Both the position numbers and the translations under genes were made by a program. Below the pieces are notes generated by a model. That model was not told where the DNA came from. It saw only the letters and a program-made list of their open reading frames with translations, and made no database searches. From positions 2,854,668-2,918,667 of the forward strand of contig NZ_MQWC01000004.1 in assembly GCF_002954405.1 (NCBI RefSeq): 64,000 nucleotides of DNA. The letters run 5' to 3'. Of this stretch, positions 8,919 to 17,689 are shown one piece after another. Numbering within the stretch: the stretch's first letter is position 1; each line of letters begins with the position of its first letter. This stretch comes from Salinibacter sp. 10B (lineage in GTDB: Bacteria; Bacteroidota; Rhodothermia; Rhodothermales; Salinibacteraceae).

Positions 8919-9479
8919 TTACGCTGCACGGGCGCACAGGTCGCTGATTTCCTTCTCCGTGGCCGTCTCCAGCGACAGTATCGCCTCGTACGGGTCGCCG
9001 TCCAGCCCCAACAGATGGGCGAAGGCGGGTTCTGTGCCGAATCCTTCTCGCTTCAAGTGCCGGACCTCTTCCCGCAGTTGGGGAGCGGCCTCCACGAGGC
9101 GCTTCATCACGTTGAGGTGCCGCCAGGCCGCCTGGCGCTCAACCGGCTGCTGCTTGCCGAAGAGCTCCACCGGAAAGGAGGCCGTGTCGAACCGGGCCAC
9201 GACGGCACCGCCCGCTCGCGTCCACATCTGAAACTGGGGCTGATGACCATAGAGTCGCTCGACGGTGGATTGGAAGCCGGCGGGTCCGCCGGACCCGCTC
9301 ACGTCGCAGATGATGTCGAGGTCGCTTCCAGAGACGTCGAGGCCGATACACACGGTGCTCACCAGCGCGGGATCGAAGCGGCGGAGGTGGTCGAACACCG
9401 CCAGCTTCACCAGCACGTCGTGGGCCGTGCGTTGCCGGGGCGTGCCGTCTTGCAGGTACGAAAACCTACGCCAGTTCAT
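8919..9479 (-). CDS. DUF4269 domain protein (nucleotidyltransferase-like)
   Basis: A 186-residue protein. The motif GSDLDIICDV near residue 55 resembles the GSxxDxD metal site of the nucleotidyltransferase fold. Other DUF4269 hallmarks are TAHDVLVKLAVFDHLRRFDP near the N-terminus, VARFDTASFPVELFGKQQPV and QAAWRHLNVMKRL. The natural substrate is unknown. I start it at ATG 9479 (MNWRRFSYLQDG). It sits 130 bases downstream of a response regulator on the same strand and may or may not share its transcript. Confidence 0.8.
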   Translation of the reverse strand: MNWRRFSYLQDGTPRQRTAHDVLVKLAVFDHLRRFDPALVSTVCIGLDVSGSDLDIICDVSGSGGPAGFQSTVERLYGHQPQFQMWTRAGGAVVARFDTASFPVELFGKQQPVERQAAWRHLNVMKRLVEAAPQLREEVRHLKREGFGTEPAFAHLLGLDGDPYEAILSLETATEKEISDLCARAA

Positions 9480-9613
9480 GTCCGGGCACACGGGATTAGT
9501 CGTTTTCTACACAGGTGGCCTCCCCCTCGTCCGGCGGACAATCTCACAATCCTACATGCCAATGGCGCTACGGAAGCCTGCGTCCTACCGGAATAGAGCT
9601 CCCGGAATTGGTA

Positions 9614-10267
9614 TCAGGGCGAATTTTCGCTCTCAACCCACTGCACGGCGTGCTTCATGAGCTCGTTGCCCGAGTCGAAGTTGAGCTTGTCCTTAATGCG
9701 GGCGCGATAGGACTCAACCGTCTTCACAGAGAGGTGGAGCCGCTCGGCAATCTCGCGGGTCGAGGAGCCCTTGCCGGTGAGCTCAAATACCTCCAGCTCG
9801 CGGTCGCTCAGCACTTCGAGGGGAGACTGCATGATGCGCTCACGTCCGCCCTCCGCCATGCTCTGCAGCAGCCGCTCGTTGATCTCCTCACTCACAAAGA
9901 TCCGGTCGTTCAGCACCTTTCGGATGGCCTTGATGATGATGTCCCCGGCTTCCTGCTTCATGAGGTAGCCCTTGGCTCCGGCTCGAATGCAGCGCTCGGC
10001 GTAGAGCGTTTCGTCGTGGCGCGACACGACGAGAATCTTGACGTCCGGCACGCGCGACTGCAGATGTTTGATGAGCTCCATTCCACTCATGCCGGGCAGC
10101 GAAATGTCAACGATTGCGAGGTCGGGCGCCAAGTCTTCGATTTCTTCCAGTGCCTCCTCGGCACTGCTCATTTGTCCGACGACGTGCAGGTCCACTTCGT
10201 TCTCGATGGTGCGCCCCAGCCCTTTCCGCATCAGGGGATGATCGTCGATGAGTACAAGGTCAGCCAT
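9614..10267 (-). CDS. NarL/FixJ-family response regulator
   Basis: A 217-residue two-domain regulator. The receiver domain has the acidic pair in LVLIDDHPLMRKGL, phospho-acceptor Asp54 in LAIVDISLPGMSG and the conserved Lys in AGAKGYLMK. The C-terminal LuxR-type helix-turn-helix contains LSDRELEVFELTGKGSSTRE and HLSVKTVESYRARIKDKL. It lies 177 bases downstream of the histidine kinase on the same strand and is its obvious partner. It starts at ATG 10267; a longer frame upstream is low-complexity. Confidence 0.95.
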   Translation of the reverse strand: MADLVLIDDHPLMRKGLGRTIENEVDLHVVGQMSSAEEALEEIEDLAPDLAIVDISLPGMSGMELIKHLQSRVPDVKILVVSRHDETLYAERCIRAGAKGYLMKQEAGDIIIKAIRKVLNDRIFVSEEINERLLQSMAEGGRERIMQSPLEVLSDRELEVFELTGKGSSTREIAERLHLSVKTVESYRARIKDKLNFDSGNELMKHAVQWVESENSP

Positions 10268-10385
10268 GGTGGAGCAGGAGTTGTGAGCAGAGCGGGCACC
10301 CGTGTCCGTCGGGGACGCGCCCAACGAGACGGGTGCGATGGGATAAGGAAAATGTACGACGCAGTGCCCTACAATGGTGTCGGGG

Positions 10386-10403
10386 ACACGCGGAGACGCG
10401 TGT
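10386..10403. promoter_or_regulatory. Short hairpin between kinase and response regulator genes
   Basis: acacgcg and cgcgtgt form a perfect 7-bp stem around a GAGA/TCTC loop in the 177-base spacer. There is no U-run on either strand, so it is not a typical terminator. It could reduce read-through or protect an mRNA end between kinase and regulator. Confidence 0.35.
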
Positions 10404-10444
10404 GGGGTATTCCCGGACACGACCTGTGCAGGAGGAGTGCGGGG

Positions 10445-13090
10445 TTAGGCCGAGGGGAGGTTCTGTTCATCTAGAATGGGATCTTCGATCGGGGACTCCG
10501 TGCGGGGGAGGGTGCAGGTGACCACAGTGCCGTCCCCGAGGGCGCTGTTCAGGTCGAGCGTCCCGCCGATGATGCGTGCCCGGTAGTTCATGATGCGCAC
10601 CCCCATTCCGGCATCGGTCAGGTCGTCTTCCTCAAATCCGGAGCCGTCGTCCCGAACCTGGAGGCGGATTTGTTCGTCGCCTGCGGCGAGGATAATGCGC
10701 AAGCGGTCGGCATCGCCGTGGCGCACGGCATTGTTGACGGCCTCCTGGGCAATGCGATAGAGGTGAGTGGCCGTGGAGTTGTCGGGAATGCGGACTGAGT
10801 CGGTGCCCTGGAAGTCACATTCGACGCTGAAGAGCCGTTCAGCATTCTTGGAGAGGCGGCGTAGCGCCTCCGGCAGGGCCGACGGCTGCTGACCCTCCAC
10901 GTCCACCGGGATGAGGCCGTGCGAGAGGTCACGGGCGTACTGGTCGGCCTCCTTTACGTGCTCGGTAATCTCGGCCATGTCCTCGGCCCGCTCATGGCCC
11001 TCTTCGTCGAGCTGACGGGCGACGTCCTGGCTGAGCAGCCCAATGCCTGTGAGCATCTGCCCGAGGCCGTCGTGCAAGTCCTGCCCGATCCGGCGGCGCT
11101 CCTCCTCGCTCACGTTCAGGATTTCCTTCTCCAGCCGCCGCCGCTCGCTGATGTCGCGCACGATGCCGGTATAGATCGTACGGTCGCCCAGCTCGACCTC
11201 ACTTACCGCCAGGTCCATTGGAAAGGTGGAGCCGTCCTTCCGCTTGCCGGTCACCTCGCGCCCAATGCCGATGATGTTGCGGTTGCCGGTCTCGTGGTAG
11301 TTTCGAAGGTATTCGTCGTGTTCTTCGTGGTAGGGAGAGGGCATGAGCATCTTCACGTTTTCCCCCACCACCTCCGACGCGTCGTACCCGAAAATGTCCT
11401 CGGCCGCCTGGTTGAACGACTCGACGATGCCATTCCGGTCGATGGTGATGATCCCGTCCACCGTCGTTTCGAGGATGGCTTGCGCGCGGGCCTCGCTCTC
11501 TTCCAACGCCTTCTTGGTTCGCTTCAGTTCGGTGGTGTCGAGGGTGGCCCCTACTAGCCGCGTTCCGTCGTTTTGCACCTCGGCCTGCGTGAATACCCAG
11601 CGCTCGCCCCCCTTTTCCGTAAGCAGACGATGCTCCAAGCGAAACAGGGAGTCGTCCGCGTGGACACCTTCGAGGGCGTCTTCGAAGCGGGTCCGGTCGT
11701 TTTCGGGAAGGAACTCGAGCACTCGATCGAGACTGGGCGAGAAGGCATCCGGATCCACCCCGAACAGTCGGTACATTTGCTCGGACCAGACCATGGTGCC
11801 GGACGTCAGGTCGTACTCCCAGCTCCCGAGGCTTGCAATCTTTTGGGCTCGGCTCAGCCGCTCGGCAGTCGTCTGGAGGGTCTTCTCCGTCTGGCGCCGC
11901 TCCGCAAACTGTCCAATCTGGTTGCCGATCACCGAAAACATCTGCAACAGTCCCTCGTCGGGCTCACGAATCTCGTGGCTAAAGAAGACCATGACCCCGA
12001 GGACCGTATCGTCGATGCGAATGGGAAAGGCGAACCCGGCGCGCATGTCGGCCTGCTTGGCGGCATCGGTTCGTTTGAAGGCGTCGTCCTGTCGCACATC
12101 GGGCAGCCAGTGGGGGCGTTGGTCCTCCCACACGCGGCCCGGGAGGCCCTCGCCGAGAGCAAAGGTGGTCTCGTGAGTCACGTTCTCGAACCCGTTCATC
12201 GTCGTGGCGGTCGCCTGCCACGTTTCCACGCTCTCCAGGTGCTGGCCCTCGGGGGTGGGCAGCCAGAGCTCGCCGCGCTCCCAGTCGAGGTGCTCGCAGA
12301 TGGTTTCGAGAATGCGGGGGGCGGCCTCAGTCAGAGAGTCGGAGCCCGTAAGCACGTGCGCCGTGTGGTACTGGGTGGCCAATCGGCGTTCGTCCTTCTT
12401 CCGCTCCGTGATGTCGCGCACAATGACGGTAAGGAGGGGCTGCTCGCCCATTTCCACCTCACTGATGGACAGCTCTATGGGAAAGAGGGAGCCGTCGCGA
12501 CGGCGTCCCTGCAGCTCGTAGCCCGTTCCCACGATTGCCGGGCGGCCGGTCTCGCGGTAGGTGCGGAGGGCGTCGGTCAAACGCTCACGGTCGGACGCTG
12601 CGAGGAGGGAGGGCAGGGACGTGCCCACGACCTCTCCGGCGTCGTAGCCAAAGAGTGTTTCGGCGGCTGGATTGAACGATTTGATCGTCCCCTCTGCATC
12701 CACCGTGAGGATGCCGTCGAGCGTCGTGTCGAGGACGGCCTGGGCGCGCGCCTCACTCTCGCGCCGGGCCTGCACGACGTGTTTGTACCCGAGTACCACC
12801 GCCACGGCCATCCAAATGCCGAAGAGAACAATGCCGTGATTGATGAGGGCCGCCACGGGCTCGCCTCGATACAGGTGGACAGCAAAGCCAGTCCCGACAA
12901 ACAGGGTCGTCACGCCTCCGAACACAAACGTTGGGCGACGATCGCGCACAAAGAGGGTCAGTAGCACGATGGCCACCTGCATCAACTCGACCGTAAGGCC
13001 GGCGGGCAGTACCCAGTCCAGCACGAAGAGGCCCAACGATAAGACCCCGAGCAGCCCGTACAGGAGCAGCCGGCGAGACGAGTTTAGCAT
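10445..13090 (-). CDS. Sensor histidine kinase, PAS-GAF-PAS-PAS-HisKA_3, with a FixL-like last PAS
   Basis: An 881-residue membrane kinase. Three or four membrane helices lie within residues 8-105. PAS1 is at about 110-235, GAF at 245-395, PAS2 at 412-525 and PAS3 at 530-650. A NarL-type HisKA_3 dimerisation domain has phospho-acceptor His673 in RRRIGQDLHDGLGQ, and the ATPase domain has EAVNNAVRHG and DDGSGF. PAS3 carries His591 (EEHDEYLRNY) exactly 20 residues before Arg611 (GIGREVTGKRKDG). This matches the proximal haem His200 and distal Arg220 of Bradyrhizobium FixL, so it may be a haem O2 sensor. PAS1 lacks that His. It is divergent from a USP gene and upstream of its response regulator. 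Confidence 0.93.
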   Translation of the reverse strand: MLNSSRRLLLYGLLGVLSLGLFVLDWVLPAGLTVELMQVAIVLLTLFVRDRRPTFVFGGVTTLFVGTGFAVHLYRGEPVAALINHGIVLFGIWMAVAVVLGYKHVVQARRESEARAQAVLDTTLDGILTVDAEGTIKSFNPAAETLFGYDAGEVVGTSLPSLLAASDRERLTDALRTYRETGRPAIVGTGYELQGRRRDGSLFPIELSISEVEMGEQPLLTVIVRDITERKKDERRLATQYHTAHVLTGSDSLTEAAPRILETICEHLDWERGELWLPTPEGQHLESVETWQATATTMNGFENVTHETTFALGEGLPGRVWEDQRPHWLPDVRQDDAFKRTDAAKQADMRAGFAFPIRIDDTVLGVMVFFSHEIREPDEGLLQMFSVIGNQIGQFAERRQTEKTLQTTAERLSRAQKIASLGSWEYDLTSGTMVWSEQMYRLFGVDPDAFSPSLDRVLEFLPENDRTRFEDALEGVHADDSLFRLEHRLLTEKGGERWVFTQAEVQNDGTRLVGATLDTTELKRTKKALEESEARAQAILETTVDGIITIDRNGIVESFNQAAEDIFGYDASEVVGENVKMLMPSPYHEEHDEYLRNYHETGNRNIIGIGREVTGKRKDGSTFPMDLAVSEVELGDRTIYTGIVRDISERRRLEKEILNVSEEERRRIGQDLHDGLGQMLTGIGLLSQDVARQLDEEGHERAEDMAEITEHVKEADQYARDLSHGLIPVDVEGQQPSALPEALRRLSKNAERLFSVECDFQGTDSVRIPDNSTATHLYRIAQEAVNNAVRHGDADRLRIILAAGDEQIRLQVRDDGSGFEEDDLTDAGMGVRIMNYRARIIGGTLDLNSALGDGTVVTCTLPRTESPIEDPILDEQNLPSA

Positions 13091-13366
13091 AAGAGGAAGG
13101 GTCGTGGTGTCAAGTCAGTCTGCCTCGATGGGCGGTCCGTCCGATCGGCAGTACAAGGCGCTCATAGCGGGGGTGACGGCACAGTAGGTGGCAGCCCCAC
13201 ACGAATGCAATGCATCCTCCTACAAAACGAACGGCAAACATTCGGTCAAATGCCCCTTTCAGAGAGCCGTTCTTTACACGAACGTGGGATCATAGAGTTG
13301 TCGTTCGGAGGGGACGCACGTACCATTTCCCGCAGGTCTTTTTTACACCTCGATGTGAGCGGATTT

Positions 13367-14251
13367 ATGCAAGCGGCCAACCACATATTGTGCCTGGTGG
13401 CGGACGAGGCCTCCGCGGCGCTGTCGCAGGCCGCGCATCTGGCCTGTCGGGCCGAGGCTACGCTGCACGCGATGCCCATCGGGGGGAATACCCGCGATGC
13501 GGTAGAACGGGCACTCCAGTCGGTTGAGCGCCCGGCAAGCGGGGCGTGTCTGCACGATCGCCTGGCCTCTCCTCCCTTGGAGGAGGGAGGATTGACCGAG
13601 CACGTGCAGGCATACGTGCAAGAAGAGGCCATTGATCTCGTTGTCGTGGATACTCCCTCGGACCGCGGACCCGTTCCTCCTCTTGCAACCGCACTCACGA
13701 AAGAGGTTATACAGGCCCTTGACTGTTCAGTGTTCGTAGTTGAACACAATGCGGATCCCTCTGCCATTCAGCACATCCTGGTCCCAACGGACCTGTCGGA
13801 GTCGGCGCTCGCGACGGTCCGGTACGCAACGCGCCTCGCGTCAATCTACGATGCCGCTGTCGACTTGCTCCACGTCATCGAGGCGGTGCCGTACGTGGCC
13901 CTTACGCCGGTCGATCGCCTCTCCCTGAGTGCCACTTCGTTTCCGGAGCACCGGGCGCGGCGTCGGCTCGCGTCCCTCGTTGAGAAGAGTCCGTTGAGCT
14001 CCGACGCGTTTCAGACCCACTTTGAATACGGGGATCCGGCCGACCAGATTGGGCGATTTGTGAATCAAGAGGCGGTGGACCTGCTCGTGCTGTCATCGAA
14101 GAGCGTCTCGTCGTCCTCTCGGGTCCAGGGACCGGTGGCGGATCGCGTGTTGCGACGGGTCACGTGTCCGGTCGTGGTTGTCCGGTCGGGGGGCGAGTCA
14201 TCTTCGTCCGGGGAATCGACGGCTGCCTCGGTGACAGAGACAACCGAATAA
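13367..14251 (+). CDS. Universal stress protein, tandem domains, degenerate nucleotide sites
   Basis: A 294-residue protein with two Usp domains, starting at the ATG at 13367 (MQAANHILCLVADE). Domain 2 begins with IQHILVPTDLSESALATVRY. The usual ATP loop G-x2-G-x9-GS is lost: the aligned stretch is SSKSVSSSSRVQGPVADRV, with both leading glycines changed to Ser. Domain 1 is also degenerate (DTPSDRGPVPP). It is therefore probably a non-ATP-binding Usp. It is transcribed divergently from the PAS/GAF kinase, 276 bases apart, so it is a natural candidate target of that two-component system. Confidence 0.85.
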   Translation: MQAANHILCLVADEASAALSQAAHLACRAEATLHAMPIGGNTRDAVERALQSVERPASGACLHDRLASPPLEEGGLTEHVQAYVQEEAIDLVVVDTPSDRGPVPPLATALTKEVIQALDCSVFVVEHNADPSAIQHILVPTDLSESALATVRYATRLASIYDAAVDLLHVIEAVPYVALTPVDRLSLSATSFPEHRARRRLASLVEKSPLSSDAFQTHFEYGDPADQIGRFVNQEAVDLLVLSSKSVSSSSRVQGPVADRVLRRVTCPVVVVRSGGESSSSGESTAASVTETTE

Positions 14252-14811
14252 TACCAAGTACCGTCGCGCTCCGTCTGCACATCGCCGGGGAGCGAATCGA
14301 TTTCGAGGGCCCACGTCAACCGGTTGAGAGTCCACATCGGAGTGCGGGAGGACGCCGTTCGCAAAGACGGCATTCTTTACGGGACAGAGCTTAGACCTGT
14401 ACAGTCGCCTTCGGTGGACGGGATAAGAGACGGCTTGGGGTTCAGACGACGGAAGACCGGGCAGAACGTTACGACGGCAGATTGTTTTCACCTTCGTTCG
14501 TTCCGACCCGGTCTTTACGACCGAGGGGCATCGGCGCGGGGATGCAGTTCTCCGATTAGGGAGAGAACCCCCCCAGTTTCTGAGGCCGTTACGGCAGGCT
14601 CCACGTAGGGGGTCCCCCCACCCCTCATAGGAGGATCCCCGTCGCGGCTGTACAAGAAATCCGGGGGCGTTTGCCAGGGGACTATTGTCAAGTCTCGCCC
14701 GATTGCGGGGGCACCTTTATAACCGTCGAAATGACGGGCGCGATCAGGAGCTATGATCGGAGGAGGGCAACACGACCAGTTTTTGTTTCAAAAATACCCC
14801 TCGGTACACTT
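14252..14811. other. Intergenic region before the porin-like gene
   Basis: A 560-base spacer with no open frame that looks coding. It contains G- and C-run patches (about 14605-14640) and a short A/T-rich stretch just before the porin start (about 14780-14800), which is the probable promoter area. I could not identify an RNA gene. Confidence 0.4.
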
Positions 14812-16089
14812 ATGAACACCCTGTCTCGAATATCTAGACTATTCGTATTCTTGCTCATGGCGGCGGCTCTGCCGTTAACCACGGTCGCTCAGGTGCCGCT
14901 GCAGGACGATATCCAATACAATCGTCCGGCCGGCCAGCAGGGCATCAACATGTTTGAGCCTCCGATCCAGGACACCACGTCCTACGACGGCTTTGCAGTG
15001 AAGCTTGGCGGTGCCTTCACCCAGCAAATGCAGGCCATCACGCAGAGTGGCCCCAATATTGACAACGATGCAATTGGGCGAGGCTTCAATCTCGCCACGG
15101 CCAACCTTGACCTTGACGTGCAGATGGCGGAAGGCATTCAACTGCACGTGCGTACGTACCTGTCGTCTCGCCACCACAACGAAGCGTGGGTGAAGGGCGG
15201 ATACCTTCAGGTCGACGAGCTGTCGATGTTTAACAGCCCCGCCGTTGACGCGCTGATGAGCAACCTGTCGATCCGCGCCGGACACTTTATGCCCAACTAC
15301 GGCGACACGCACTTCCGGCGCTCCGACAATGCGGACGCGATCCAGAACCCGTTTGTCGGCAACACTGTCATTGATGCCTTTACGACGGAAGTGGGAGCGG
15401 AAGCGACGTTCCAGTCCAACGGCTTTCTCGCTGTGGGAGGCTTTGGCGGGGCCCTGCACCCGACCGTCATGAACCCGGACAGTCGCGCACCGTCGTGGCA
15501 CGGCAAGCTGGGCTACGACTCGCAGATTAACGACCTCGTGCGATTTCGGCTGACGGGATCGGTTTACTACACCGCCAAGTCGAATGACGGTCAGCTGCAC
15601 TCCGGCGACCGCGCTGGTGGACGGTACTACAACGTCGTAGAAGGCGGCGACTGGTCAGGCCGCGCCCGGGTCAACTTCGGCAGCGAGACCACGGCCTTCA
15701 TGATCAACCCGTTCGTGAAAATCGGCGGCCTTGAGCTCTTCGGCACGATTGAGTCGATCAGCGGAGAGGCGCCCAATCTCAGCGACGGGAGCGCAACCCA
15801 GTACGCCGGAGAAGCCATCTACCGGTTCGCCAACGACGACCTGTTCGTCGGGGCCCGCTACAACACCATGACCGCCGATCTGGACCTCAGTGCCTACAAT
15901 GAGCCCGCGAACTGGGTCACTGAGACCTCGATCGATCGCTGGCAGGTGAGTGCTGGTTGGTTCATGACGGAAAATATCCTGGTCAAAGCGGAGTACGTCA
16001 CGCAGTCGTACAACGACTACCCCACCGGCACACCGCAGGAGGGCGCTGAATTCGACGGCCTCATGCTCGAAGGCGTCGTCTCCTTCTAA
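14812..16089 (+). CDS. Porin-like outer-membrane protein
   Basis: A 425-residue protein with a signal peptide (LSRISRLFVFLLMAAALPLT, cleavage after TTVAQ). The mature part has many alternating beta strands with aromatic girdle residues and ends VSF, the terminal Phe typical of outer-membrane barrels. Segments such as AGHFMPNYGDTHFRRSDNAD and VGARYNTMTADLDL resemble phosphate-selective-porin-like or other uncharacterised porins. The substrate is not deducible. The start at ATG 14812 puts the signal peptide at the N-terminus. It is followed by a strong terminator and then yceI, so it may be a separate transcript from the efflux genes. Confidence 0.75.
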   Translation: MNTLSRISRLFVFLLMAAALPLTTVAQVPLQDDIQYNRPAGQQGINMFEPPIQDTTSYDGFAVKLGGAFTQQMQAITQSGPNIDNDAIGRGFNLATANLDLDVQMAEGIQLHVRTYLSSRHHNEAWVKGGYLQVDELSMFNSPAVDALMSNLSIRAGHFMPNYGDTHFRRSDNADAIQNPFVGNTVIDAFTTEVGAEATFQSNGFLAVGGFGGALHPTVMNPDSRAPSWHGKLGYDSQINDLVRFRLTGSVYYTAKSNDGQLHSGDRAGGRYYNVVEGGDWSGRARVNFGSETTAFMINPFVKIGGLELFGTIESISGEAPNLSDGSATQYAGEAIYRFANDDLFVGARYNTMTADLDLSAYNEPANWVTETSIDRWQVSAGWFMTENILVKAEYVTQSYNDYPTGTPQEGAEFDGLMLEGVVSF

Positions 16090-16111
16090 CGACCTCCGAG
16101 TCCACCGAGGG

Positions 16112-16181
16112 CTGTCGGCCGATACCGACGCGGGCTGGGTCTTCGGACTCAGCCCGTTCGGGGGCCGGCAGTATCTTTTTT
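16112..16181 (+). terminator. Two-tier hairpin with UUCG tetraloop and U-run
   Basis: An inner 11-bp stem (16131-16141 with 16146-16156, one G-U pair) closes a TTCG tetraloop. An outer 9-bp stem (16112-16120 with 16163-16171) encloses it. A run of six T follows at 16176-16181. It lies just after the porin stop and 20 bases before yceI: a convincing intrinsic terminator for the porin transcript. Confidence 0.75.
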
Positions 16182-16200
16182 ATAAACCCACGAGCCTCCC

Positions 16201-16809
16201 ATGAAATATATTCTGTCCCTTCTTCTTGCGTTGGGTCTCGTCGGATCGCCGACCGTGGCCGACCCGGGATCCCCGCCGGCCGACTCGGCGACCTACCAGT
16301 TTAACAATGCCGAGAGCACGATGACCGTGTACGGCTCCTCTAACGTGCGTGACTGGACGATGGACGTGACGCAAATCAACGGATCCGTTGCTCTCGGGAA
16401 AACCAGCGGAGCGGTACCCTCGATTCAGTCAATCCAGGTCGAAATTCCCGTCCAGCAGATGGTGTCGGAGAAAGACCGACTGCAGCGGCACGCGCACGAG
16501 GCCCTGCACAAGGAAGAGTATCCCACGATCTCGTTTTCCTCCTCAGACGTAGAGGTCACACAGGCCGAGGCCGACTCGTTCTCCGTCGTTGCCAACGGCG
16601 AGATGACCATCAAGGGCAACACACACACCGTGGAGTTGACGGCCAAGGGCGCTCAGCAGTCGGATGGCACGATGAACGTCGTCGGGGAGCATGAACTGAA
16701 GCTCAGCACGTTTGATGTGGAACGCCCCTCGCTGATGTTCGGAGCCATTAAGGTGGACGATCCCATTCGCATTGGCTTCGACATCATCCTGAGCAGCGCC
16801 AACCAGTGA
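16201..16809 (+). CDS. YceI-family periplasmic protein (first copy)
   Basis: A 202-residue protein with a signal peptide (MKYILSLLLALGLVGSPTVA). YceI lipocalin-like features are present: STMTVYGSSNVRDWTMDV, EIPVQQMVSEKDRLQRHAHE, EEYPTISFSSSDV, GEMTIKGNTHTVELTAKG and the C-terminal FGAIKVDDPIRIGFDIIL. YceI proteins bind isoprenoid or polyene-type lipids, and some act in stress responses. Here it precedes a two-component system and metal-type efflux genes, and a paralogue follows the kinase. Confidence 0.9.
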   Translation: MKYILSLLLALGLVGSPTVADPGSPPADSATYQFNNAESTMTVYGSSNVRDWTMDVTQINGSVALGKTSGAVPSIQSIQVEIPVQQMVSEKDRLQRHAHEALHKEEYPTISFSSSDVEVTQAEADSFSVVANGEMTIKGNTHTVELTAKGAQQSDGTMNVVGEHELKLSTFDVERPSLMFGAIKVDDPIRIGFDIILSSANQ

Positions 16810-16900
16810 TGGTTGACGCGAAGCCGGGGACGGGTCCTGGGTCGGTCTTGGGGCTGCTCGTCCCGCTTTCGGTGAGGCATTAGAGTTCCGTTAGAACAAC

Positions 16901-16928
16901 AGAGGCCGGCATCCGACCGCCGGCCTCT
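16901..16928 (+). terminator. Perfect 10-bp hairpin between yceI and the response regulator
   Basis: agaggccggc (16901-16910) and gccggcctct (16919-16928) form a perfect 10-bp stem with an 8-base loop. It lies 50 bases before the regulator start. There is no U-run, so it may be a Rho-type or attenuating structure or an mRNA stabiliser rather than a classical terminator. Confidence 0.5.
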
Positions 16929-16978
16929 TCGTATACACACGCACTGTTTTCTTCCTGGTCGATTCGCCGGCGTCCCTG

Positions 16979-17689
16979 ATGGATGATTCCGTGCACATAC
17001 TCCTCGTGGAGGACGAGCCGGACGTGGCCTCCTTCATTCAGCAGGGCCTTCAAGAGGAGGCGTACGACGTGGAGTGGGTGAAGAACGGGCAGCGGGCCCT
17101 GGAATACGTTCAGCAGAAGGACGTGGACCTCATTCTCCTGGATGTTCGGCTCCCCGACCGGTCCGGCATTGAGGTCTGTGAACGCCTGCGGCTCCACCGT
17201 CCCGAGCTTCCCATCATGATGCTCACGGCACTGGACGCGGTCGAGGATCGAGTAAAGGGCCTCCGGGCCGGGGCCGACGATTACCTGCCGAAGCCGTTTG
17301 CCTTCGACGAGCTGCTGGCCCGGATCGAGGCCCTGCTGCGACGCATCGATCAGGCGGAACGAACGGACATCCTCCAGGATGGGCCCCTACAGGTGAACCC
17401 GGCGGCCCGAACCTGCACGTACGACGGCGAAGAGGTTCCGCTTACGCCCACCGAGTTTGATCTCCTGACCTACCTCATGGCCCGACGCGGCCAGGCCCTC
17501 AGCCGCGACACCATCCACCGGGACGTGTGGGGACACGACTTTGATCGAGGCACCAATCTGATCGACGTCTACGTCAACTACGTTCGGCGCAAGCTCGACG
17601 AGGTGGGATGCTCCTCGCCCATTGAGACGGTGCGCGGCACGGGATACCGGTATACATCCTGCACGGAAGCGTCTGTCGCACATGATTGA
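16979..17689 (+). CDS. OmpR/PhoB-family response regulator
   Basis: A 236-residue regulator. Receiver: ILLVEDEPDVASFI, phospho-acceptor Asp55 in LILLDVRLPDRSG, and YLPKPFAFDELLARIEALLR. The C-terminal winged helix has VPLTPTEFDLLTYLMARRG and LIDVYVNYVRRKLDE. Its 3' end overlaps the start of the kinase gene by 8 bases, implying translational coupling. Position next to RND efflux genes suggests a CusR-like metal-responsive role, which is inferred. Confidence 0.95.
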   Translation: MDDSVHILLVEDEPDVASFIQQGLQEEAYDVEWVKNGQRALEYVQQKDVDLILLDVRLPDRSGIEVCERLRLHRPELPIMMLTALDAVEDRVKGLRAGADDYLPKPFAFDELLARIEALLRRIDQAERTDILQDGPLQVNPAARTCTYDGEEVPLTPTEFDLLTYLMARRGQALSRDTIHRDVWGHDFDRGTNLIDVYVNYVRRKLDEVGCSSPIETVRGTGYRYTSCTEASVAHD

